Assembly (NCBI RefSeq): GCF_017743975.1
Contig: NZ_JAGHRC010000009.1
Coordinates: forward strand, 99,748 to 163,747
Length of the DNA stretch: 64,000 nt
DNA from: Ruegeria sp. R14_0
Lineage (GTDB): Bacteria > Pseudomonadota > Alphaproteobacteria > Rhodobacterales > Rhodobacteraceae
Direction of reading: 5' to 3'
Numbering within the stretch: position 1 is the stretch's first letter; every line of letters starts with the position of its first letter. The position numbers and the translations under genes are program-made. Below are positions 19,236 through 30,493 of this stretch, piece by piece. A model generated the notes under the pieces. It saw only the letters and a program-made list of their open reading frames with translations. It did no database searches and was not told where the DNA came from.

Positions 19236-20333
19236 ATGGGTTTGGCCCTGACCGAGATTATCGTTTCGCATTTTCGGTCGCACAAGCTGGCGCGATTGGC
19301 TTTGGATGGTCGGCCTGTTGCGATTCACGGGCCAAATGGCGCTGGCAAGACCAATATTCTGGAGGCAGTGTCTCTGTTTTCGCCCGGTCGCGGAATGCGG
19401 CGGGCCAGCGCAGCTGAAATGACCCGACGCCCTGAAGCGCTGGGTTGGAAACTGTCCGGGTTGCTGTACGCACAAGGGAAGCAATATGAGATCGAGACCT
19501 GGTCTGAGGCGGGTGCTGCGCGGCAGGTTCGGATTGATGGCAAGGCCTCCAGCCAGATTGAACTGGGCAAACTCGCGCGGGTCGTGTGGCTGATCCCGTC
19601 GATGGATCGTCTTTGGATCGAAGGGGCCGAAGGGCGACGGCGGTTTCTGGACCGGATCGCATTGAGCTTTGATCCGTCTCACGCAGAGGCGTCCCTGACG
19701 TATGAAAAATCCATGCGCGAGCGGAATCGTCTGTTGAAGGAACAGGTGCGCGATGCCCATTGGTATGCCGCGCTTGAGGGGCAGATGGCTGAGACCGGAC
19801 ATCGTATCCATGCGGCGCGGCTTGCCGCACTAGACCATCTCCGCACAGCGCAAGATCAGGCGGAAACCGCGTTCCCATCCGCTGAGTTAGAGCTGATTCA
19901 AACCGAAGGCGCGATGCCGGCATCCGCGGAGGATTTGCGCGAGGCTTTGAATGAAAGCCGCTTCCGCGATCTGGCGGCCGGACGCACATTGGTGGGGCCG
20001 CACCGGTCGGACCTGTACGGTGTTTTTGCGGCCAAAGGCGTTCCGGCCAAGGACTGTTCGACCGGTGAGCAGAAAGCCTTGTTGGTGTCGTTGATCCTGT
20101 CGAATGCACGGGCGCTGGCAGGGATGGTAGGTGCGCCGCCGATCGTTCTGTTGGATGAAGTGGCCGCGCATCTTGATGCGGGGCGGCGCGCAGCACTCTA
20201 TGACGAAATTTGCGCGTTGGGGGCTCAGGCCTGGATGACGGGTACCGGGCCTGAGCTGTTTGCGGAACTGGGTGACCGAGCCCAAACGCTGATCGTGACT
20301 GAAGGCGATGAGGGCTCGGTCGTCAGTACTTAG
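19236..20333 (+). CDS. recF: DNA replication/repair protein RecF
   Basis: 365-residue SMC-like ATPase that loads RecA at gaps. Walker A is GPNGAGKTNILEAV near residue 35. The signature block GEQKALLVSLILSNARAL and Walker B IVLLDEVAAHLD are near the C-terminus. The ATG at 19236 has GGGAGGGG upstream; a frame-extending ATG at 19221 lies in the dispersed repeat and is rejected. Its stop codon overlaps the stop of the convergent AhpD-like gene. Confidence 0.95.
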   Translation: MGLALTEIIVSHFRSHKLARLALDGRPVAIHGPNGAGKTNILEAVSLFSPGRGMRRASAAEMTRRPEALGWKLSGLLYAQGKQYEIETWSEAGAARQVRIDGKASSQIELGKLARVVWLIPSMDRLWIEGAEGRRRFLDRIALSFDPSHAEASLTYEKSMRERNRLLKEQVRDAHWYAALEGQMAETGHRIHAARLAALDHLRTAQDQAETAFPSAELELIQTEGAMPASAEDLREALNESRFRDLAAGRTLVGPHRSDLYGVFAAKGVPAKDCSTGEQKALLVSLILSNARALAGMVGAPPIVLLDEVAAHLDAGRRAALYDEICALGAQAWMTGTGPELFAELGDRAQTLIVTEGDEGSVVST

Positions 20334-20896
20334 GCGGGTTCGCTGACCTTACGTTCCCACAGGAAGCCGCGCATGACTTCGTCGACCGGCGTTTTGGCCA
20401 TGTGGTTGACGTAGTTCGACATGGTTTTCTGAGCCAGACCCAGCACCACATCCAGAACCGCACGGTGCGAATAGCCTGCGTCAAAGAACGCTTGCAACTG
20501 TTCCTCGGTCGGGTTGCCGCGGGTTTCCATCACTTGCAGTGTAAAGGTGCGCAGGGCCTCAAGCTTGGCCGATGGCAGCGGGGTTTCGTTGCGCAGCGCC
20601 TCGGTAATCTCATCCGAGACCTTCATCATCTTGGCGATGCCTGTATGCGCGGGAACGCAGTAATGGCATTCGTTTTCGACGTTGATGGTCTGCCAGACAA
20701 CGGTTTTCTCGTCATTGTCGAAATCGGTCTGCATGAACAGGCCGTGCAACACCTGATAGCCTTCCAGATGCTGGGGGCTTTCGGCCATTACCTTGTGCAG
20801 TCCGGGCAGGCGGCCAAAGGCGGCTTGCGACTTTTCCAGCAGCGGTTTGGACCCTTCGGGCGCGGAATCGAGGTCGTGGGATGGGAAGTTGGCCAT
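20330..20896 (-). CDS. Carboxymuconolactone decarboxylase/AhpD-like protein
   Basis: 188-residue protein of the CMD/AhpD fold. The active-site pattern is visible in ENECHYCVPAHTGIAK: a CxxC pair followed three residues later by histidine, and a preceding glutamate. Such proteins act as alkylhydroperoxidase-like redox enzymes. The ATG at 20896 has AAAGGAG upstream, so the longer frame reaching 21064 is rejected because it would cross the regulator's operators. It is divergent from a TetR gene and separated by two matching palindromes, so repression by that TetR is likely. Its position between recF and gyrB is unusual. Confidence 0.88.
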   Translation of the reverse strand: MANFPSHDLDSAPEGSKPLLEKSQAAFGRLPGLHKVMAESPQHLEGYQVLHGLFMQTDFDNDEKTVVWQTINVENECHYCVPAHTGIAKMMKVSDEITEALRNETPLPSAKLEALRTFTLQVMETRGNPTEEQLQAFFDAGYSHRAVLDVVLGLAQKTMSNYVNHMAKTPVDEVMRGFLWERKVSEPA

Positions 20897-20940
20897 GTGA
20901 AAACTCCTTTTCTGGCGCGATAGGGCAGAAATAGTCTTTC

Positions 20941-20980
20941 TTGAGCGATCGCTCAAGTATATATTTGAGCAACCGTTCAA
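20941..20980. promoter_or_regulatory. Two tandem palindromes, putative TetR operators
   Basis: TTGAGCGATCGCTCAA (20941-20956) is a perfect 16-bp palindrome. TTGAGCAACCGTTCAA (20965-20980) repeats it with small changes, 24 bp downstream (about two helical turns). Both sit between the divergent AhpD-like and TetR genes. Confidence 0.8.
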
Positions 20981-20992
20981 GAATTGGTGAAG

Positions 20993-21568
20993 ATGATGCC
21001 ACGCAAACCCGAATATGACCGTGATGCCCTGATCGCCCGGGCCAGGGATATCTTCTGGCGTCAAGGCTGGGCGGGGACGTCGCTGAAAGATCTGGAACGC
21101 GAGTTGAAGCTGAAGCCCGGCAGTTTCTACGCGGCGTTTGGGTCCAAGGACGCGCTGTATGGCTTGGCGTTAGAGCGCTACGCGCAAGAAGGCGTTGCGC
21201 GGTTGCGGGCCTTGGCAGAACGGCTGGGTCCTCTGGACGCCTTGAAGACACAACCGCGATTGGTGATTGAGGCCAATGGCGCGCCGGCCAAATCCTGCAT
21301 GCTGGCCAAAACCTATGCCGAATTGCAGGCCAAGGACCACGCCCTGGCTGAACAGGCAGGTTGGCATATGGCCGAGATGAAGGCGTGTTTTGCAGATCTG
21401 TTCCGCCAGGCCCAGGAAGACGGGGATATCGGTCCGGACCACGATCCGAACCGGCTTGCGACACGGTATCAATCCGACCTTTTGGGGCTGCGTTTGTCGG
21501 CAGAACGCAGCGATGTCGACGCCCATGAGATTGCCGCAGATATCGCGTCAGATATTGAACGTTTGTAG
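20993..21568 (+). CDS. TetR-family transcriptional regulator
   Basis: 191-residue repressor with an N-terminal TetR helix-turn-helix (ARDIFWRQGWAGTSLKDLERE then LKLKPGSFYAAFGSKDALY). A cysteine in PAKSCMLAKTY in the ligand domain could sense electrophiles or oxidants; this is inference. The frame is open from a TTG at 20984, but the tandem ATGs at 20993/20996 are better starts. It probably represses itself and the divergent AhpD-like gene through the two palindromes between them. Confidence 0.9.
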   Translation: MMPRKPEYDRDALIARARDIFWRQGWAGTSLKDLERELKLKPGSFYAAFGSKDALYGLALERYAQEGVARLRALAERLGPLDALKTQPRLVIEANGAPAKSCMLAKTYAELQAKDHALAEQAGWHMAEMKACFADLFRQAQEDGDIGPDHDPNRLATRYQSDLLGLRLSAERSDVDAHEIAADIASDIERL

Positions 21569-21615
21569 GGTTTAGGCAGTCCACTGCCGAAAGCACCAGA
21601 ATCATGCATCTCTGA

Positions 21616-24111
<2,496 letters not shown>

Positions 24112-24120
24112 ACCGTGTAG

Positions 24121-24180
24121 GTTTGCGCATAACACTTCGCGCACCCCAAAAGTTTGCGTGGTTTGCCCATAGTTTTGCGC
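24121..24180 (-). repeat. Left array of about 20-nt degenerate repeats next to gyrB
   Basis: Three 20-nt units on the plus strand begin at 24121, 24141 and 24161. The first (GTTTGCGCATAACACTTCGC) and third (GTTTGCCCATAGTTTTGCGC) match in 14 of 20 positions; the middle one is more diverged but keeps CCC-A-G-TTTGCG. The same unit occurs in opposite orientation at 36995-37053. It starts nine bases after the gyrB stop codon. Possible roles are recombinase binding or an element end; none is proven. Confidence 0.6.
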
Positions 24181-24258
24181 TGCGCGATTGTCTGCCTTAG
24201 CGATGAATTCAATCAGTTTTTGGCGTAGTTGTTACGGTTTTGGTCCTTTGCGGTGCCC

Positions 24259-24310
24259 AACCCAGCACGGGGCCTCCCAAGGCCCCTTGGGTTCCAAGCG
24301 GCCTTTTTTT
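24259..24310 (+). terminator. Strong nested hairpin with T-run downstream of gyrB
   Basis: Inner stem GGGGCCT/AAGGCCCC around CCC, outer stem AACCCA/TGGGTT, then seven T at 24304-24310 after a short spacer. It could end gyrB transcription, although it lies about 150 nt past the stop and beyond the left repeat array. Confidence 0.65.
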
Positions 24311-24386
24311 CTTGGATTCTCGCGAAAGTCTGTGATGCGCAGAAAGCGGACTTTGCAAAGTCTTGGGTGCAGGTTGCAACAGAAGT

Positions 24387-25124
24387 CTATTTTCTCAGTA
24401 TTCCGGGCCTAAGCATCGCTGGTTTGGAAGTAGGAGCGCGAACGACGGATTCGACTTCAAGCAACCAAGAGCTGTTCATCTCCAGTAGGCCGTCTACTAC
24501 GTTGACCAATTCAGTAGATCTATTCTCGATCAGCGTTCCGGTGATCTCGACAGGTTCCATCCGACCAAACCCCATGTCCTCCGTCTTCGCATGCCCGATT
24601 CTGATAAGTTGGTTGGGAGGTGGAGGTGGAAGATGGCTGCACATACCAGCTTGCGGAACAAAAAATGCCACCAATTCTCCTGTCGAAACCTGCATCGTTG
24701 GTACGACGTAACCCACAAGGCTGACACGTTTGTTTTGCAATTCGGCATTACCGCGCCAATAGGCATTGTGCCGCCGTTCCGCGACGATCCAACGTTGTGA
24801 AATAAGCCAGTCGACATCCACACCTTGAGCCCGCAACTTGCCTTCAAGCTCTTCAAGCCGGATCTCGCCCCTTTTTTTCAGCTTTGCGTCAATAGATCCT
24901 TGCGTAGCCTGTTGTTTGATACGCGCAATCTCCGAGAGCTGAGACAGCTGCGTTGCGTCCAGATCAGTAAACGGATCTTCAAAGTCTTGAGCTTCGACAT
25001 CGACCAGTTCGGCCCATTCGATTTGGTCGTGCGGTTCCAACGCATGCGCAGGGATCGGCAAACACAAAAGCGCTAACGCAATCGCAGCCCACGTTGAGAG
25101 TCCAATCGACAAAAACTGCAACAT
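24387..25124 (-). CDS. Secreted DUF3299 protein
   Basis: 245 residues. A signal peptide (MLQFLSIGLSTWAAIALALL... ending PIPAHA) is followed by a helical region and then the DUF3299 core: VSLVGYVVPTMQ, LVAFFVPQAGMCSHLPPPPPNQL and a C-terminal strand region. The proline block PPPPPNQ after a cysteine-histidine pair is the family mark. The function of the family is unknown; it is exported. The start at 25124 has GGAG just upstream, which lies at the end of the amidohydrolase gene, so the two are coupled. The longer frame to 25157 lacks that support. Confidence 0.82.
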   Translation of the reverse strand: MLQFLSIGLSTWAAIALALLCLPIPAHALEPHDQIEWAELVDVEAQDFEDPFTDLDATQLSQLSEIARIKQQATQGSIDAKLKKRGEIRLEELEGKLRAQGVDVDWLISQRWIVAERRHNAYWRGNAELQNKRVSLVGYVVPTMQVSTGELVAFFVPQAGMCSHLPPPPPNQLIRIGHAKTEDMGFGRMEPVEITGTLIENRSTELVNVVDGLLEMNSSWLLEVESVVRAPTSKPAMLRPGILRK

Positions 25125-25125
25125 C

Positions 25126-26445
25126 CTACTCCAAAGTGTCTTTGAAAACCTCACCATTTTTCATTATCAACTTGATGTTGTCTGCATTTGTAACAGCAGC
25201 CAAATCTTCGAGTGGGTTTCCTTCAACGATCAGTAGATCAGCGTATCCGCCCTCCACGACTCGCCCGATTGGTCCGTCTGGGTAAGGGTTCTTATCTCCG
25301 CTCATCGCAAGAAGGGCTGTCGCGTTACCAGTCGCCTGTTTTAAGATATCAACCGGTTCAAACCATTGTAGTAGTCGCTCCAACTGCTGAACCTGATCCG
25401 AGGCATCGGGCACATTAAACAGGTCGGTTCCCCAAGTAACGTTCAGCTCAGGTAGCTCACTCACGATTTGGTACATGTTTGCCGTTCCTTGGCAGACCGT
25501 ATTCAGTTTAGAGTTGGAAAAAGCATCAAGCTGCGGTTCGTTGCAGACCGTGAATGGTTGAGTGCTTAGAAAGACACCTTCTTCGGCCATGCGTTCCAGA
25601 GTTGGCCGATCAAGCAGCTGCCCATGTCCGACGTCTTTTATTCCGGCATCGATGGCTCGATTGACGGCATCCGGGGTATAGGCGTGCATGGTTACGTAAG
25701 TTCCGAAGTCCGTTGCGGCATCCGCTGCCGCCTTCATCTCTTCAAATGTAAACTGCGTCGACATAAGCGGATCAGTCGGTGATGAATAGCCTCCACCCGC
25801 AGCGATCTTGATCTGCGAAGCACCGAGCCTAAGGTTCTCTCGCGCGGCGGCCAAGACTTGAGGGACACCATCCACGGTAAACACCCAGCCAAGCCTGTCC
25901 CCGGTTGGTTCAATTCCGCTGAATGCCCGGTGCGTTTCGGTTTTTGTCCGAAAGTCGAAGTGTCCAGATGTCTGCGATAAAAAGCGCCCGGACGGATAGA
26001 TGCGAGGACCAGGGACGACGCCCTCGTCAATTGCCCGCTTCAGACCAAAAATGTTGCCTCCCATATCACGACCTGTTGTGACTCCACGCATCAACATCTC
26101 TTCTGCGTCTCGCACGGCACGGACAAGCGGATAGGTTGGTTCACCGAACAAAAGATCCGGAATTGTCACGGTCACCATTGAAAGATGCACGTGGTTGTCG
26201 ACCAATCCAGGCATTAGCGTCCCGCCGTTGCCATCGATTACAATAGCACCTTCGGCAGAAATTGGGTCTGTTGAGATCGTGGATATCAGATGACCCTCGA
26301 TCAGAATACTGATGTCTTCAAGCCTTTCGTCGCTCACACCGTCGAAGAGGTGAACGTTGGTTACGACGGTGCGTTCGACGTCGTTTTGTCCCAATGCCGT
26401 AGTACCGATGAAACACAACGCGAGCGGAAATGCTAACTTCATCAT
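25126..26445 (-). CDS. Secreted amidohydrolase-family protein
   Basis: 439 residues with an N-terminal signal peptide (MMKLAFPLALCFIGTTALG). It is a metal-dependent hydrolase of the imidazolonepropionase-like/prolidase-like group: HxH ligands in PGLVDNHVHLSM, the likely carbamylated lysine in QIKIAAGGG, further ligands in TMHAYTPD and DVGHGQ, and the terminal aspartate in TWGTDLFN. The substrate is unknown; periplasmic dipeptides or cyclic amides would fit the family. The ATG at 26445 has GAGGAG upstream. It is followed without a gap by the DUF3299 gene and preceded by another secreted amide hydrolase. Confidence 0.85.
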   Translation of the reverse strand: MMKLAFPLALCFIGTTALGQNDVERTVVTNVHLFDGVSDERLEDISILIEGHLISTISTDPISAEGAIVIDGNGGTLMPGLVDNHVHLSMVTVTIPDLLFGEPTYPLVRAVRDAEEMLMRGVTTGRDMGGNIFGLKRAIDEGVVPGPRIYPSGRFLSQTSGHFDFRTKTETHRAFSGIEPTGDRLGWVFTVDGVPQVLAAARENLRLGASQIKIAAGGGYSSPTDPLMSTQFTFEEMKAAADAATDFGTYVTMHAYTPDAVNRAIDAGIKDVGHGQLLDRPTLERMAEEGVFLSTQPFTVCNEPQLDAFSNSKLNTVCQGTANMYQIVSELPELNVTWGTDLFNVPDASDQVQQLERLLQWFEPVDILKQATGNATALLAMSGDKNPYPDGPIGRVVEGGYADLLIVEGNPLEDLAAVTNADNIKLIMKNGEVFKDTLE

Positions 26446-26687
26446 AACTCTCCTCGTGGAATGGCGTGCATGCAAGGCAGCTTACAATTGCATCTGTTTT
26501 TGGCAAAGTTGTTCGTTCGTAGCAGAAAAACCAAAAATCTTAGCGGAACGCGCACTGCTTTTTCGTCATTCATCCTTTGCGACGCGCGTGGTGGCTATCG
26601 GTCTCTCAACCTACTATTTAACTCAAAATCCGCCGCACCGCGTCGGCTGTAATGTTGAGTTTAGTGACATGGTCCAGAAAACCAGTT

Positions 26688-27809
26688 TCAGTTGTCAAAA
26701 ACCACTTCCTCGACCTGTGGTGGACCACCGCGACGGAGAGGTTTCGTCATAGGTTCTGAAAGGGTGTCCCAATCAATCTTTTTGAGATCAAACTTGCGAA
26801 CTCGTGCCTCGTCATCCGTGAAGTAGTAAACCTGCATATTCGATGTATCGAATGACACGGTGTATTGCGTACTGCCGTAACTGATCGGATCCAAGCCATC
26901 CGGTAAATCGGAGAAATCGGTCTCCAAAGGTAATTGGAAGTGCCCCAAGATTCGGAAGTGCTCAAGCGTCGTGTCGTAAGCACCTTGTGTCTCGCGGGCC
27001 GTTTCCTTGTATGCCGTTGCGCGAATAAAGCGGGACGGTGGGGTGTAGTCGCCGGGAAGTCCGAGTAACCCAGTTCCGTAGCCAATACCGCCCACAGTCA
27101 GTCCTTCCACTTCTATATCAGGCCAATTCACTGGGCGCAGATTGAGATAGTTTCTCAGGTTGGTGAGATGCCAGTCGTAGGGAGGTGAATTTGTCATTAC
27201 CCCAATTGTCTCTTCGAAAATATGAAGCTCACCATTGATGTACTCAACCACGATCTCATCGCCTGACGGGTCAGAGACCACGACGTGGACTGGCGCAGCG
27301 AAACCAAGCGACGGTTCGACTACCGGAACGACGCGGACATCTCTTGTCGCTTCAATCACTTCCTGCACTGTCGCGAACTGGCTGGCCATATAGGTCATAT
27401 AGTCAGTCGCACTGATTGAGTTTTCAGCCTGCGCTGGATCGTACGGCTGGTATTCTGCGAAGCCGGGAAAGTAGAGAAGATTCATAACCAGGCCCGCTTC
27501 GTTGATCACATCGCCAAAGAGACCTTCACGCTCCAGCAGACTAACACCTGCATAGCCGTATTTGCCGCTCCATTCTGCACCATCAGCTCCATCCGGCATC
27601 GTCATCGCACTATGCTCGTGTCCACGTGGGATAACAGAAAATCCTGGCTTAATGTCGAATGTACCCCACTCCATGGAGCGGCCAGGATGTTGCGAACCGT
27701 CTGCCCCAGTGAGCCGTACATATGTACAAGCTTCAGCTGCCAACGCCACGGAAAGCGAAGTCAGAGCTGCAATTGCGAATACAAGTTTGTTTGCAGGAAA
27801 GTAGGTCAT
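26688..27809 (-). CDS. Secreted Ntn hydrolase, choloylglycine hydrolase / penicillin V acylase family
   Basis: 373 residues. A signal peptide ending ALAAEA is followed directly by Cys28 (CTYVRLTGADG), which after cleavage becomes the N-terminal nucleophile of the linear-amide C-N hydrolases. Supporting residues include RSMEWG, the NEAGLVMNLLYFPG block and the conserved Asn in MTNSPPYDWHLTNLRNY. Substrates in the family include bile-salt conjugates, penicillin V and acyl-homoserine lactones; which applies is unknown. GGAGGA precedes the ATG. It shares orientation with the two downstream secreted proteins but is separated by 242 nt. Confidence 0.88.
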   Translation of the reverse strand: MTYFPANKLVFAIAALTSLSVALAAEACTYVRLTGADGSQHPGRSMEWGTFDIKPGFSVIPRGHEHSAMTMPDGADGAEWSGKYGYAGVSLLEREGLFGDVINEAGLVMNLLYFPGFAEYQPYDPAQAENSISATDYMTYMASQFATVQEVIEATRDVRVVPVVEPSLGFAAPVHVVVSDPSGDEIVVEYINGELHIFEETIGVMTNSPPYDWHLTNLRNYLNLRPVNWPDIEVEGLTVGGIGYGTGLLGLPGDYTPPSRFIRATAYKETARETQGAYDTTLEHFRILGHFQLPLETDFSDLPDGLDPISYGSTQYTVSFDTSNMQVYYFTDDEARVRKFDLKKIDWDTLSEPMTKPLRRGGPPQVEEVVFDN

Positions 27810-28307
27810 CGAAATCCTCCTGGACGCATAAATGGCGGCGTAGGCACCAAAAACGTAGAAAAATTACTTAGATTGCCCGCCATGGCTTTTGTATCAGGTC
27901 TTTGAATTGCTTTCTGATTGACCACTTCCTTGTGCAAAAAGTCAAACGGGTCAATCAATGCCAAAGCACCAAACTCAGCCGAACAGCAGGTCATGTAAAA
28001 ATGAATGAGGCATTGACCGTCGGTCAATGTGACAGAAGAAAACAAACAACACAGACATATTTGAGACGTCGCTCAGCTAAGGGCGCAAATCAAAAAAATT
28101 GCTTTGAGTGTGGATCGCTGGTGAGCCCCGAAAAGCTTCAAGTTCTATTGGTCATTCGGCAGCATCTGCCGAGAGGTCATCCATCGAAAGAGCCGTTGCG
28201 GGTATCAAATAGGGGAGGACTTGCAGTTTCAGAGGCCCGACACTTTTGCCGCCGAGCACGGACTACAGGAAGATTCAGGGCTAAGGTTTATTCTCCGATG
28301 CCTTTAA
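27810..28307. other. Region between Ntn hydrolase and membrane protein; possible decayed TetR gene
   Basis: No intact gene is supported. A 19-bp palindrome lies at 28011-28029. Right after it, the plus-strand frames give broken pieces that look like a TetR repressor: a start VTEENKQHRH, then ETSLS, then in another frame SVDRW, a stop, and KSFKFYWSFGS, which resembles the TetR recognition-helix region. This suggests a decayed repressor gene, but the match is short and by eye only. Confidence 0.35.
28011..28029. promoter_or_regulatory. 19-bp palindrome upstream of the Ntn hydrolase gene
   Basis: CATTGACCG-T-CGGTCAATG is a perfect inverted repeat with a single central base, of the kind bound by TetR-family repressors. 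It is about 200 nt upstream of the Ntn hydrolase start. No intact regulator gene is adjacent. Confidence 0.65.
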
Positions 28308-29246
28308 TCACTGGTTTTCGGAGCGGCTTTCTATCTGTTCCCAACACCAACTGATCAGGAAAGATAGCCCTCCGACCAAGAAGACTATCATCGCCGCCGC
28401 TTCTATTCGGAAGACCGCAAATTCAAGTGTTGGGGCCGTCACCAACAGAGTGGCAATCGTAAAGAACATCGCGGTCCATAGCGTGTTACCACCTATCCTA
28501 TGCACGCCTATGACGGCGCAAGCAAACCCAAGGATCAATAAGACTTGATGAGACAATCCGCTGAACTCGAAACATAAGGCTGCCAAGGAGCCAAGCGCCA
28601 CGCCAACACCAAACCGCAATGCAGCATCAGGCACTTTTTGAATTGGAGCCAAGACGCGGAATACGAACAACAACGAAAGCCAATAGGATTTTTGGTTTCC
28701 GATCACATGAGCGAGAAACGTTGTCAAACTCATGCCTACAATTAGGAATAGCCAGACAGAAAATGCTTCTTTGAAAGACAAGGCAGGCCGTATTGCAGAT
28801 CCGGCTAAGTTAAGCCAAACGCTGAGCAAACCACCGACTGTCGCCGCGGCGAGGAACACCAGAACAAGAACGGTAACACGCTCATCAGGTGGGATCAGCA
28901 GGTACAAGAGCAAGCCGTTCAGCGCAGGTACTGTCGCAAATCCACCGTTCTTGTATCCCTCAAAAGCGCCCCAGCTGATCAAGACAAAACCACACAGCAA
29001 GGCGATCCATTTAACCGGGAAGAGTGTGCATGCCAGTATGCACACAAGCACCATCGCAAACGTTCTGACGTTAGATACAAGGCTTGAAAAAACAGACCCG
29101 AGAAAACCAGCTGAAAAACCCGCAACTGCGGCGATACCACCAAACGCAACAAACTGATCTCCAAGCAGTACGACAAATGCGGCCGTTGCACATATTGCCA
29201 ACGCCGTACTCCAAGGGAGCAATCCACCATCGAACTTAGTTGGCAC
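28308..29246 (-). CDS. FUSC-like integral membrane protein
   Basis: 312 residues, almost entirely hydrophobic helices, arranged as two similar halves. The second half has the FUSC-type pattern QKSYWLSLLFVFR, followed by ALRFGVGVALGSLAALC (R...G...G before a membrane helix), as in fusaric-acid-resistance/aromatic-acid exporter proteins. It lacks the large soluble domain of full-size AaeB/FUSC exporters, so it may be half of a transporter. The start is a GTG at 29246 with GGAGG eight bases upstream. The substrate is unknown. Confidence 0.7.
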   Translation of the reverse strand: MPTKFDGGLLPWSTALAICATAAFVVLLGDQFVAFGGIAAVAGFSAGFLGSVFSSLVSNVRTFAMVLVCILACTLFPVKWIALLCGFVLISWGAFEGYKNGGFATVPALNGLLLYLLIPPDERVTVLVLVFLAAATVGGLLSVWLNLAGSAIRPALSFKEAFSVWLFLIVGMSLTTFLAHVIGNQKSYWLSLLFVFRVLAPIQKVPDAALRFGVGVALGSLAALCFEFSGLSHQVLLILGFACAVIGVHRIGGNTLWTAMFFTIATLLVTAPTLEFAVFRIEAAAMIVFLVGGLSFLISWCWEQIESRSENQ

Positions 29247-29703
29247 CCTTGTTCCTCCACCTAGCGGCGTTACCTCGTGAGTTCATTGTAGCTTGTACGA
29301 AGCGGACTCTTTCGAATTTTTTGCGGCTCTTCACCTGCCAAGATTTAAAACAGGTCAATGCAAGGCATAGCCGCTTGCATTACAGCTTGCCTGAATTCTG
29401 TCCGGTACAATCCTGAGGGACAGCACGTACGGAAACAAACAACCCAACTCCTCGGTCAAGCACATGACGGATTCCTGTTGATTTCGAACGCCTACAGTCA
29501 AAAAGGTCGTTCTACTTGTACTAACAATCGGCTGCAAAACTGCGTGCATGGGATTGCTAAGTCTCGTTGCCAATGCCTGGTTTGGGGTGGCAATTTCCTG
29601 CCGAGGATTTGGCTGGTATCTTTTCACAGCCCGTTGCATTGCCCTAAAATTCTGCGACCACTCAAACTGGCAATGAAGTTTCTTGCAAAACGGCAATAGG
29701 GAA
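29247..29703. other. Intergenic stretch, no gene recognised
   Basis: Divergent promoters for the FUSC-like gene and the CHAP lipoprotein gene must lie here. One short inverted repeat (GCAAG...CTTGC near 29360-29380) is visible. A minus-strand open frame running into the CHAP gene shows no family features and is rejected. Confidence 0.5.
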
Positions 29704-30243
29704 ATGGATACGAATAGGTCGCGCCTGACCGGCACCACCCGTGCTTTGATTGCGATGGGTTTTATTTCTCTTGTCTCTGCCTGCGCACAGAGCGCGAATG
29801 ACACAGACCTCGATCCGGAACGTCAATTGCTGGCGCTGCAAGAGGTATCGCAGAAGCAGGCTCGGGGGCAAAGAGTGTGGTGCGTGCCCTATGCACGTGA
29901 CCTTAGCGGCATCGAAATTCGAGGTAATGCCAAGGATTGGTGGGGCAAGGCGCACAATATCTTTCAGCGGGGAAATGAACCAGTTGTCGGAGCGGTCATG
30001 TCGTTTCGGGCAACCCGCGGAATGCCCCTTGGCCATGTGGCTGTCGTATCCGGTGTTTTAACCGAGCGGGAAGTCGTCGTGAACCACGCTAACTGGCACC
30101 GCAACAAGGTATCATTGAAAATGGGCGTCAAGGATGTATCCCAAAACAATGATTGGACGCTGGTTCGGGTCGAAAGCCATCCGGGCCGGTATGGTAGTTT
30201 CTACCCAGTAAATGGGTTTATTTATCCGAAAGATGATGGGTAA
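29704..30243 (+). CDS. CHAP-domain lipoprotein (putative amidase/endopeptidase)
   Basis: 179 residues. The N-terminus is a lipoprotein signal (IAMGFISLVSACAQ, lipobox cysteine). The CHAP core follows: catalytic cysteine in RVWCVPYARDLSG, WWGKAHNI, AVMSFRA, then the histidine in LGHVAVVSGV and Asn in VVNHANWH. CHAP proteins cleave peptidoglycan peptides or glutathionylspermidine-like amides; a cell-wall role fits an outer-membrane lipoprotein. The ATG at 29704 precedes the lipoprotein signal; the frame extends seven codons upstream without benefit. Confidence 0.85.
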   Translation: MDTNRSRLTGTTRALIAMGFISLVSACAQSANDTDLDPERQLLALQEVSQKQARGQRVWCVPYARDLSGIEIRGNAKDWWGKAHNIFQRGNEPVVGAVMSFRATRGMPLGHVAVVSGVLTEREVVVNHANWHRNKVSLKMGVKDVSQNNDWTLVRVESHPGRYGSFYPVNGFIYPKDDG

Positions 30244-30493
30244 CCCAAGCGAATTTCTCTTCGCATCCGCCGCGAACCCATGGAATGCTCCATCGGCAAC
30301 CTTCACCTTGGACGTTAAGCGTATCCACAAGCCGCCTGCGTTGGGATGACGAACTGTTGCGTTATCCCATATCTCGGAAAGTTCAGAATCTGATATTGGA
30401 TGTCCGCTTTGGGCTGCCTCCAGCCAATTATGCGGGAGGTAGCGAAGGTCGACTACGAGCCCAGAAAAACCGATGCTAAACTCGGTTTTAGTG

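Noticed and set aside
24121..24180. CRISPR array
   Set aside because: The units are degenerate, contiguous and without spacers, and no cas gene is present.
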